Shown here: piece after piece, positions 47,301 through 58,665 of the stretch
Position numbering within the stretch: position 1 is the first letter of the stretch
Layout of the letters: each line of letters starts with the position of its first letter
DNA from: Apostichopus japonicus
Lineage: Eukaryota > Echinodermata > Holothuroidea > Aspidochirotida > Stichopodidae
Length of the DNA: 64,000 nt
NCBI RefSeq assembly: GCF_037975245.1
Contig: NC_092572.1
Location: 15,630,269-15,694,268, forward strand
Direction of reading: 5' to 3'
The notes under the pieces: model-generated
Database searches by the model: none
What the model saw: only the letters and a program-made list of their open reading frames with translations
What the model was told of the DNA's origin: nothing
Translations under genes and position numbers: made by a program

Positions 47301-50300
47301 TGATGACGTCTTTTGCCGATCTTTTACAGCAAGTGCCTGCACGGGGAGCTGTAAATATTAGTTAATCCACCTAATATCTCAGTCCATACAGTGGCGGGAT
47401 GGCTCGGCGCACTGTACGAGCTGATGATCGAGACTCTCTTTTGCATCCCTGGTTCGAACCCCGGGTGATGACGTCTTTTGCCGATCTTTTACAGCAAGTG
47501 CCTGCACGGGGAGCTGTAAGTATTAGTTAATCCACCTAATATCTCAGTCCATACAGTGGCGCGATGGCTCGGCGCACTGTACGAGCTGATGATCGAGACT
47601 CTCTTTTGCATCCCTGGTTCGAACCCCGGGTGATGACGTCTTTTGCCGATCTTTTACAGCAAGTGCCTGCACGGGGAGCTGTAAGTATTAGTTAATCCAC
47701 CTAATATCTCAGTCCATACAGTGGCGCGATGGCTCGGCGCACTGTACGAGCTGATGATCGAGACTCTCTTTTGCATCCCTGGTTCGAACCCCGGGTGATG
47801 ACGTCTTTTGCCGATCTTTTACAGCAAGTGCCTGCACGGGGAGCTGTAAGTATTAGTTAATCCACCTAATATCTCAGTCCATACAGTGGCGCGATTGCTC
47901 GGCGCACTGTACGAGCTGATGATCGAGACTCTCTTTTGCATCCCTGGTTCGAACCCCGGGTGATGACGTCTTTTGCCGATCTTTTACAGCAAGTGCCTGC
48001 ACGGGGAGCTGTAAGTATTAGTTAATCCACCTAATATCTCAGTCCATACAGTGGCGCGATGGCTCGGCGCACTGTACGAGCTGATGATCGAGACTCTCTT
48101 TTGCATCCCTGGTTCGAACCCCGGGTGATGACGTCTTTTGCCGATCTTTTACAGCAAGTGCCTGCACGGGGAGCTGTAAGTATTAGTTAATCCACCTAAT
48201 ATCTCAGTCCATACAGTGGCGGGATGGCTCGGCGCACTGTACGAGCTGATGATCGAGACTCTCTTTTGCATCCGTGGTTCGAACCCCGGGTGATGACGTC
48301 TTTTGCCGATCTTTTACAGCAAGTGCCTGCACGGGGAGCTGTAAGTATTAGTTAATCCACCTAATATCTCAGTCCATACAGTGGCGCGATGGCTCGGCGC
48401 ACTGTACGAGCTGATGATCGAGACTCTCTTTTGCATCCCTGGTTCGAACCCCGGGTGATGACGTCTTTTGCCGATCTTTTACAGCAAGTGCCTGCACGGG
48501 GAGCTGTAAGTATTAGTTAATCCACCTAATATCTCAGTCCATACAGTGGCGCGATGGCTCGGCGCACTGTACGAGCTGATGATCGAGACTCTCTTTTGCA
48601 TCCCTGGTTCGAACCCCGGGTGATGACGTCTTTTGCCGATCTTTTACAGCAAGTGCCTGCACGGGGAGCTGTAAATATTAGTTAATCCACCTAATATCTC
48701 AGTCCATACAGTGGCGGGATGGCTCGGCGCACTGTACGAGCTGATGATCGAGACTCTCTTTTGCATCCCTGGTTCGAACCCCGGGTGATGACGTCTTTTG
48801 CCGATCTTTTACAGCAAGTGCCTGCACGGGGAGCTGTAAGTATTAGTTAATCCACCTAATATCTCAGTCCATACAGTGGCGCGATGGCTCGGCGCACTGT
48901 ACGAGCTGATGATCGAGACTCTCTTTTGCATCCCTGGTTCGAACCCCGGGTGATGACGTCTTTTGCCGATCTTTTACAGCAAGTGCCTGCACGGGGAGCT
49001 GTAAGTATTAGTTAATCCACCTAATATCTCAGTCCATACAGTGGCGCGATGGCTCGGCGCACTGTACGAGCTGATGATCGAGACTCTCTTTTGCATCCCT
49101 GGTTCGAACCCCGGGTGATGACGTCTTTTGCCGATCTTTTACAGCAAGTGCCTGCACGGGGAGCTGTAAGTATTAGTTAATCCACCTAATATCTCAGTCC
49201 ATACAGTGGCGCGATTGCTCGGCGCACTGTACGAGCTGATGATCGAGACTCTCTTTTGCATCCCTGGTTCGAACCCCGGGTGATGACGTCTTTTGCCGAT
49301 CTTTTACAGCAAGTGCCTGCACGGGGAGCTGTAAGTATTAGTTAATCCACCTAATATCTCAGTCCATACAGTGGCGCGATGGCTCGGCGCACTGTACGAG
49401 CTGATGATCGAGACTCTCTTTTGCATCCCTGGTTCGAACCCCGGGTGATGACGTCTTTTGCCGATCTTTTACAGCAAGTGCCTGCACGGGGAGCTGTAAG
49501 TATTAGTTAATCCACCTAATATCTCAGTCCATACAGTGGCGCGATGGCTCGGCGCACTGTACGAGCTGATGATCGAGACTCTCTTTTGCATCCCTGGTTC
49601 GAACCCCGGGTGATGACGTCTTTTGCCGATCTTTTGCAGCAAGTGCCTGCACGGGGAGCTGTAAGTATTAGTTAATCCACCTAATATCTCAGTCCATACA
49701 GTGGCGCGATGGCTCGGCGCACTGTACGAGCTGATGATCGAGACTCTCTTTTGCATCCCTGGTTCGAACCCCGGGTGATGACGTCTTTTGCCGATCTTTT
49801 ACAGCAAGTGCCTGCACGGGGAGCTGTAAGTATTAGTTAATCCACCTAATATCTCAGTCCATACAGTGGCGCGATTGCTCGGCGCACTGTACGAGCTGAT
49901 GATCGAGACTCTCTTTTGCATCCCTGGTTCGAACCCCGGGTGATGACGTCTTTTGCCGATCTTTTACAGCAAGTGCCTGCACGGGGAGCTGTAAGTATTA
50001 GTTAATCCACCTAATATCTCAGTCCATACAGTGGCGCGATGGCTCGGCGCACTGTACGAGCTGATGATCGAGACTCTCTTTTGCATCCCTGGTTCGAACC
50101 CCGGGTGATGACGTCTTTTGCCGATCTTTTACAGCAAGTGCCTGCACGGGGAGCTGTAAGTATTAGTTAATCCACCTAATATCTCAGTCCATACAGTGGC
50201 GCGATGGCTCGGCGCACTGTACGAGCTGATGATCGAGACTCTCTTTTGCATCCGTGGTTCGAACCCCGGGTGATGACGTCTTTTGCCGATCTTTTACAGC

Positions 50301-53300
50301 AAGTGCCTGCACGGGGAGCTGTAAGTATTAGTTAATCCACCTAATATCTCAGTCCATACAGTGGCGCGATGGCTCGGCGCACTGTACGAGCTGATGATCG
50401 AGACTCTCTTTTGCATCCGTGGTTCGAACCCCGGGTGATGACGTCTTTTGCCGATCTTTTACAGCAAGTGCCTGCACGGGGAGCTGTAAGTATTAGTTAA
50501 TCCACCTAATATCTCAGTCCATACAGTGGCGCGATTGCTCGGCGCACTGTACGAGCTGATGATCGAGACTCTCTTTTGCATCCCTGGTTCGAACCCCGGG
50601 TGATGACGTCTTTTGCCGATCTTTTACAGCAAGTGCCTGCACGGGGAGCTGTAAATATTAGTTAATCCACCTAATATCTCAGTCCATACAGTGGCGGGAT
50701 GGCTCGGCGCACTGTACGAGCTGATGATCGAGACTCTCTTTTGCATCCCTGGTTCGAACCCCGGGTGATGACGTCTTTTGCCGATCTTTTACAGCAAGTG
50801 CCTGCACGGGGAGCTGTAAATATTAGTTAATCCACCTAATATCTCAGTCCATACAGTGGCGGGATGGCTCGGCGCACTGTACGAGCTGATGATCGAGACT
50901 CTCTTTTGCATCCCTGGTTCGAACCCCGGGTGATGACGTCTTTTGCCGATCTTTTACAGCAAGTGCCTGCACGGGGAGCTGTAAGTATTAGTTAATCCAC
51001 CTAATATCTCAGTCCATACAGTGGCGCGATGGCTCGGCGCACTGTACGAGCTGATGATCGAGACTCTCTTTTGCATCCGTGGTTCGAACCCCGGGTGATG
51101 ACGTCTTTTGCCGATCTTTTACAGCAAGTGCCTGCACGGGGAGCTGTAAGTATTAGTTAATCCACCTAATATCTCAGTCCATACAGTGGCGCGATGGCTC
51201 GGCGCACTGTACGAGCTGATGATCGAGACTCTCTTTTGCATCCCTGGTTCGAACCCCGGGTGATGACGTCTTTTGCCGATCTTTTACAGCAAGTGCCTGC
51301 ACGGGGAGCTGTAAGTATTAGTTAATCCACCTAATATCTCAGTCCATACAGTGGCGCGATGGCTCGGCGCACTGTACGAGCTGATGATCGAGACTCTCTT
51401 TTGCATCCCTGGTTCGAACCCCGGGTGATGACGTCTTTTGCCGATCTTTTACAGCAAGTGCCTGCACGGGGAGCTGTAAGTATTAGTTAATCCACCTAAT
51501 ATCTCAGTCCATACAGTGGCGCGATGGCTCGGCGCACTGTACGAGCTGATGATCGAGACTCTCTTTTGCATCCCTGGTTCGAACCCCGGGTGATGACGTC
51601 TTTTGCCGATCTTTTACAGCAAGTGCCTGCACGGGGAGCTGTAAATATTAGTTAATCCACCTAATATCTCAGTCCATACAGTGGCGGGATGGCTCGGCGC
51701 ACTGTACGAGCTGATGATCGAGACTCTCTTTTGCATCCCTGGTTCGAACCCCGGGTGATGACGTCTTTTGCCGATCTTTTACAGCAAGTGCCTGCACGGG
51801 GAGCTGTAAGTATTAGTTAATCCACCTAATATCTCAGTCCATACAGTGGCGCGATGGCTCGGCGCACTGTACGAGCTGATGATCGAGACTCTCTTTTGCA
51901 TCCCTGGTTCGAACCCCGGGTGATGACGTCTTTTGCCGATCTTTTACAGCAAGTGCCTGCACGGGGAGCTGTAAGTATTAGTTAATCCACCTAATATCTC
52001 AGTCCATACAGTGGCGCGATGGCTCGGCGCACTGTACGAGCTGATGATCGAGACTCTCTTTTGCATCCGTGGTTCGAACCCCGGGTGATGACGTCTTTTG
52101 CCGATCTTTTACAGCAAGTGCCTGCACGGGGAGCTGTAAGTATTAGTTAATCCACCTAATATCTCAGTCCATACAGTGGCGCGATTGCTCGGCGCACTGT
52201 ACGAGCTGATGATCGAGACTCTCTTTTGCATCCGTGGTTCGAACCCCGGGTGATGACGTCTTTTGCCGATCTTTTACAGCAAGTGCCTGCACGGGGAGCT
52301 GTAAGTATTAGTTAATCCACCTAATATCTCAGTCCATACAGTGGCGCGATGGCTCGGCGCACTGTACGAGCTGATGATCGAGACTCTCTTTTGCATCCGT
52401 GGTTCGAACCCCGGGTGATGACGTCTTTTGCCGATCTTTTACAGCAAGTGCCTGCACGGGGAGCTGTAAGTATTAGTTAATCCACCTAATATCTCAGTCC
52501 ATACAGTGGCGCGATGGCTCGGCGCACTGTACGAGCTGATGATCGAGACTCTCTTTTGCATCCGTGGTTCGAACCCCGGGTGATGACGTCTTTTGCCGAT
52601 CTTTTACAGCAAGTGCCTGCACGGGGAGCTGTAAGTATTAGTTAATCCACCTAATATCTCAGTCCATACAGTGGCGCGATGGCTCGGCGCACTGTACGAG
52701 CTGATGATCGAGACTCTCTTTTGCATCCCTGGTTCGAACCCCGGGTGATGACGTCTTTTGCCGATCTTTTACAGCAAGTGCCTGCACGGGGAGCTGTAAG
52801 TATTAGTTAATCCACCTAATATCTCAGTCCATACAGTGGCGCGATGGCTCGGCGCACTGTACGAGCTGATGATCGAGACTCTCTTTTGCATCCGTGGTTC
52901 GAACCCCGGGTGATGACGTCTTTTGCCGATCTTTTACAGCAAGTGCCTGCACGGGGAGCTGTAAATATTAGTTAATCCACCTAATATCTCAGTCCATACA
53001 GTGGCGGGATGGCTCGGCGCACTGTACGAGCTGATGATCGAGACTCTCTTTTGCATCCCTGGTTCGAACCCCGGGTGATGACGTCTTTTGCCGATCTTTT
53101 ACAGCAAGTGCCTGCACGGGGAGCTGTAAGTATTAGTTAATCCACCTAATATCTCAGTCCATACAGTGGCGCGATGGCTCGGCGCACTGTACGAGCTGAT
53201 GATCGAGACTCTCTTTTGCATCCCTGGTTCGAACCCCGGGTGATGACGTCTTTTGCCGATCTTTTACAGCAAGTGCCTGCACGGGGAGCTGTAAGTATTA

Positions 53301-53333
53301 GTTAATCCACCTAATATCTCAGTCCATACAGTG
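44257..53333 (+). repeat. Large tandem duplication inside the satellite, copy B
   Basis: This is the direct repeat of 33,759-43,990, shorter by seven monomers. Shared rare variants are at 44,606, 44,884 and 45,421. Shared 75A sites are at 46,035, 47,355, 48,675, 50,655, 50,820, 51,645 and 52,965. Post-duplication differences at position 4 include C at 47,449 (G in A at 36,951) and G at 52,069 and 52,234 (C in A). Copy B begins at the 62-bp deletion junction and ends near 53,333, after which the variant order departs from copy A. Only about 266 bp separate the copies. Confidence 0.88.
45961..48600 (+). repeat. Two 8-monomer higher-order repeats in copy B
   Basis: 75A at 46,035, 47,355 and 48,675 gives two exact 1,320-bp periods, the duplicate of those at 35,463-38,102. 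The first octet matches its copy-A partner at all diagnostic sites I compared. The second differs by losing 4G at 47,449. Another octet spans 51,571-52,890. Confidence 0.75.
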
Positions 53334-53385
53334 GCGCGATGGCTCGGCGCACTGTACGAGCTGATGATCGAGACTCTCTTTTGCA

Positions 53386-55200
53386 TCCCTGGTTCGAACC
53401 CCGGGTGATGACGTCTTTTGCCGATCTTTTACAGCAAGTGCCTGCACGGGGAGCTGTAAATATTAGTTAATCCACCTAATATCTCAGTCCATACAGTGGC
53501 GGGATGGCTCGGCGCACTGTACGAGCTGATGATCGAGACTCTCTTTTGCATCCCTGGTTCGAACCCCGGGTGATGACGTCTTTTGCCGATCTTTTACAGC
53601 AAGTGCCTGCACGGGGAGCTGTAAGTATTAGTTAATCCACCTAATATCTCAGTCCATACAGTGGCGCGATGGCTCGGCGCACTGTACGAGCTGATGATCG
53701 AGACTCTCTTTTGCATCCCTGGTTCGAACCCCGGGTGATGACGTCTTTTGCCGATCTTTTACAGCAAGTGCCTGCACGGGGAGCTGTAAGTATTAGTTAA
53801 TCCACCTAATATCTCAGTCCATACAGTGGCGGGATGGCTCGGCGCACTGTACGAGCTGATGATCGAGACTCTCTTTTGCATCCCTGGTTCGAACCCCGGG
53901 TGATGACGTCTTTTGCCGATCTTTTACAGCAAGTGCCTGCACGGGGAGCTGTAAGTATTAGTTAATCCACCTAATATCTCAGTCCATACAGTGGCGGGAT
54001 GGCTCGGCGCACTGTACGAGCTGATGATCGAGACTCTCTTTTGCATCCCTGGTTCGAACCCCGGGTGATGACGTCTTTTGCCGATCTTTTACAGCAAGTG
54101 CCTGCACGGGGAGCTGTAAGTATTAGTTAATCCACCTAATATCTCAGTCCATACAGTGGCGGGATGGCTCGGCGCACTGTACGAGCTGATGATCGAGACT
54201 CTCTTTTGCATCCCTGGTTCGAACCCCGGGTGATGACGTCTTTTGCCGATCTTTTGCAGCAAGTGCCTGCACGGGGAGCTGTAAGTATTAGTTAATCCAC
54301 CTAATATCTCAGTCCATACAGTGGCGCGATGGCTCGGCGCACTGTACGAGCTGATGATCGAGACTCTCTTTTGCATCCCTGGTTCGAACCCCGGGTGATG
54401 ACGTCTTTTGCCGATCTTTTACAGCAAGTGCCTGCACGGGGAGCTGTAAGTATTAGTTAATCCACCTAATATCTCAGTCCATACAGTGGCGCGATTGCTC
54501 GGCGCACTGTACGAGCTGATGATCGAGACTCTCTTTTGCATCCGTGGTTCGAACCCCGGGTGATGACGTCTTTTGCCGATCTTTTACAGCAAGTGCCTGC
54601 ACGGGGAGCTGTAAGTATTAGTTAATCCACCTAATATCTCAGTCCATACAGTGGCGCGATGGCTCGGCGCACTGTACGAGCTGATGATCGAGACTCTCTT
54701 TTGCATCCGTGGTTCGAACCCCGGGTGATGACGTCTTTTGCCGATCTTTTACAGCAAGTGCCTGCACGGGGAGCTGTAAGTATTAGTTAATCCACCTAAT
54801 ATCTCAGTCCATACAGTGGCGCGATGGCTCGGCGCACTGTACGAGCTGATGATCGAGACTCTCTTTTGCATCCCTGGTTCGAACCCCGGGTGATGACGTC
54901 TTTTGCCGATCTTTTACAGCAAGTGCCTGCACGGGGAGCTGTAAGTATTAGTTAATCCACCTAATATCTCAGTCCATACAGTGGCGCGATGGCTCGGCGC
55001 ACTGTACGAGCTGATGATCGAGACTCTCTTTTGCATCCCTGGTTCGAACCCCGGGTGATGACGTCTTTTGCCGATCTTTTACAGCAAGTGCCTGCACGGG
55101 GAGCTGTAAGTATTAGTTAATCCACCTAATATCTCAGTCCATACAGTGGCGCGATGGCTCGGCGCACTGTACGAGCTGATGATCGAGACTCTCTTTTGCA
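53386..55200 (+). repeat. 11-monomer (1,815-bp) higher-order repeat, first copy
   Basis: It begins with the 75A/117G monomer (53,460) and includes a 46G unit at 54,256, followed by a 121T unit and a 4G-flanked unit. It ends before the next 75A at 55,275. 75A and 46G both recur at exactly 1,815 bp in the following copy. Inner monomers differ between the copies (three 117G units here versus 117C, 121T and 117G). Confidence 0.7.
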
Positions 55201-57015
55201 TCCCTGGTTCGAACCCCGGGTGATGACGTCTTTTGCCGATCTTTTACAGCAAGTGCCTGCACGGGGAGCTGTAAATATTAGTTAATCCACCTAATATCTC
55301 AGTCCATACAGTGGCGGGATGGCTCGGCGCACTGTACGAGCTGATGATCGAGACTCTCTTTTGCATCCCTGGTTCGAACCCCGGGTGATGACGTCTTTTG
55401 CCGATCTTTTACAGCAAGTGCCTGCACGGGGAGCTGTAAGTATTAGTTAATCCACCTAATATCTCAGTCCATACAGTGGCGCGATGGCTCGGCGCACTGT
55501 ACGAGCTGATGATCGAGACTCTCTTTTGCATCCCTGGTTCGAACCCCGGGTGATGACGTCTTTTGCCGATCTTTTACAGCAAGTGCCTGCACGGGGAGCT
55601 GTAAGTATTAGTTAATCCACCTAATATCTCAGTCCATACAGTGGCGCGATGGCTCGGCGCACTGTACGAGCTGATGATCGAGACTCTCTTTTGCATCCCT
55701 GGTTCGAACCCCGGGTGATGACGTCTTTTGCCGATCTTTTACAGCAAGTGCCTGCACGGGGAGCTGTAAGTATTAGTTAATCCACCTAATATCTCAGTCC
55801 ATACAGTGGCGCGATTGCTCGGCGCACTGTACGAGCTGATGATCGAGACTCTCTTTTGCATCCCTGGTTCGAACCCCGGGTGATGACGTCTTTTGCCGAT
55901 CTTTTACAGCAAGTGCCTGCACGGGGAGCTGTAAGTATTAGTTAATCCACCTAATATCTCAGTCCATACAGTGGCGGGATGGCTCGGCGCACTGTACGAG
56001 CTGATGATCGAGACTCTCTTTTGCATCCCTGGTTCGAACCCCGGGTGATGACGTCTTTTGCCGATCTTTTGCAGCAAGTGCCTGCACGGGGAGCTGTAAG
56101 TATTAGTTAATCCACCTAATATCTCAGTCCATACAGTGGCGCGATGGCTCGGCGCACTGTACGAGCTGATGATCGAGACTCTCTTTTGCATCCCTGGTTC
56201 GAACCCCGGGTGATGACGTCTTTTGCCGATCTTTTACAGCAAGTGCCTGCACGGGGAGCTGTAAGTATTAGTTAATCCACCTAATATCTCAGTCCATACA
56301 GTGGCGCGATTGCTCGGCGCACTGTACGAGCTGATGATCGAGACTCTCTTTTGCATCCCTGGTTCGAACCCCGGGTGATGACGTCTTTTGCCGATCTTTT
56401 ACAGCAAGTGCCTGCACGGGGAGCTGTAAGTATTAGTTAATCCACCTAATATCTCAGTCCATACAGTGGCGCGATGGCTCGGCGCACTGTACGAGCTGAT
56501 GATCGAGACTCTCTTTTGCATCCGTGGTTCGAACCCCGGGTGATGACGTCTTTTGCCGATCTTTTACAGCAAGTGCCTGCACGGGGAGCTGTAAGTATTA
56601 GTTAATCCACCTAATATCTCAGTCCATACAGTGGCGCGATGGCTCGGCGCACTGTACGAGCTGATGATCGAGACTCTCTTTTGCATCCCTGGTTCGAACC
56701 CCGGGTGATGACGTCTTTTGCCGATCTTTTACAGCAAGTGCCTGCACGGGGAGCTGTAAGTATTAGTTAATCCACCTAATATCTCAGTCCATACAGTGGC
56801 GCGATGGCTCGGCGCACTGTACGAGCTGATGATCGAGACTCTCTTTTGCATCCCTGGTTCGAACCCCGGGTGATGACGTCTTTTGCCGATCTTTTACAGC
56901 AAGTGCCTGCACGGGGAGCTGTAAGTATTAGTTAATCCACCTAATATCTCAGTCCATACAGTGGCGCGATGGCTCGGCGCACTGTACGAGCTGATGATCG
57001 AGACTCTCTTTTGCA
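55201..57015 (+). repeat. 11-monomer higher-order repeat, second copy
   Basis: 75A at 55,275 and 46G at 56,071 mirror 53,460 and 54,256. The order after 46G (117C, 121T, 4G-flanked, three plain 117C) is the same in both copies apart from one 4G site. The next 75A at 57,090 starts a different, shorter series. Confidence 0.7.
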
Positions 57016-58665
57016 TCCCTGGTTCGAACCCCGGGTGATGACGTCTTTTGCCGATCTTTTACAGCAAGTGCCTGCACGGGGAGCTGTAAATATTAGTTAA
57101 TCCACCTAATATCTCAGTCCATACAGTGGCGGGATGGCTCGGCGCACTGTACGAGCTGATGATCGAGACTCTCTTTTGCATCCCTGGTTCGAACCCCGGG
57201 TGATGACGTCTTTTGCCGATCTTTTACAGCAAGTGCCTGCACGGGGAGCTGTAAGTATTAGTTAATCCACCTAATATCTCAGTCCATACAGTGGCGCGAT
57301 GGCTCGGCGCACTGTACGAGCTGATGATCGAGACTCTCTTTTGCATCCCTGGTTCGAACCCCGGGTGATGACGTCTTTTGCCGATCTTTTACAGCAAGTG
57401 CCTGCACGGGGAGCTGTAAGTATTAGTTAATCCACCTAATATCTCAGTCCATACAGTGGCGCGATGGCTCGGCGCACTGTACGAGCTGATGATCGAGACT
57501 CTCTTTTGCATCCCTGGTTCGAACCCCGGGTGATGACGTCTTTTGCCGATCTTTTACAGCAAGTGCCTGCACGGGGAGCTGTAAGTATTAGTTAATCCAC
57601 CTAATATCTCAGTCCATACAGTGGCGCGATTGCTCGGCGCACTGTACGAGCTGATGATCGAGACTCTCTTTTGCATCCGTGGTTCGAACCCCGGGTGATG
57701 ACGTCTTTTGCCGATCTTTTACAGCAAGTGCCTGCACGGGGAGCTGTAAGTATTAGTTAATCCACCTAATATCTCAGTCCATACAGTGGCGCGATGGCTC
57801 GGCGCACTGTACGAGCTGATGATCGAGACTCTCTTTTGCATCCCTGGTTCGAACCCCGGGTGATGACGTCTTTTGCCGATCTTTTACAGCAAGTGCCTGC
57901 ACGGGGAGCTGTAAGTATTAGTTAATCCACCTAATATCTCAGTCCATACAGTGGCGCGATGGCTCGGCGCACTGTACGAGCTGATGATCGAGACTCTCTT
58001 TTGCATCCCTGGTTCGAACCCCGGGTGATGACGTCTTTTGCCGATCTTTTACAGCAAGTGCCTGCACGGGGAGCTGTAAGTATTAGTTAATCCACCTAAT
58101 ATCTCAGTCCATACAGTGGCGCGATGGCTCGGCGCACTGTACGAGCTGATGATCGAGACTCTCTTTTGCATCCGTGGTTCGAACCCCGGGTGATGACGTC
58201 TTTTGCCGATCTTTTACAGCAAGTGCCTGCACGGGGAGCTGTAAATATTAGTTAATCCACCTAATATCTCAGTCCATACAGTGGCGGGATGGCTCGGCGC
58301 ACTGTACGAGCTGATGATCGAGACTCTCTTTTGCATCCCTGGTTCGAACCCCGGGTGATGACGTCTTTTGCCGATCTTTTACAGCAAGTGCCTGCACGGG
58401 GAGCTGTAAGTATTAGTTAATCCACCTAATATCTCAGTCCATACAGTGGCGCGATGGCTCGGCGCACTGTACGAGCTGATGATCGAGACTCTCTTTTGCA
58501 TCCCTGGTTCGAACCCCGGGTGATGACGTCTTTTGCCGATCTTTTACAGCAAGTGCCTGCACGGGGAGCTGTAAGTATTAGTTAATCCACCTAATATCTC
58601 AGTCCATACAGTGGCGCGATGGCTCGGCGCACTGTACGAGCTGATGATCGAGACTCTCTTTTGCA
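57016..58665 (+). repeat. Ten monomers between higher-order modules
   Basis: 75A monomers lie at 57,090 and 58,245, seven units apart, with a 121T plus 4G pair near 57,626-57,675. No internal higher-order period is visible. The next monomers begin the 117G, 117G, 46G module. Confidence 0.6.
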
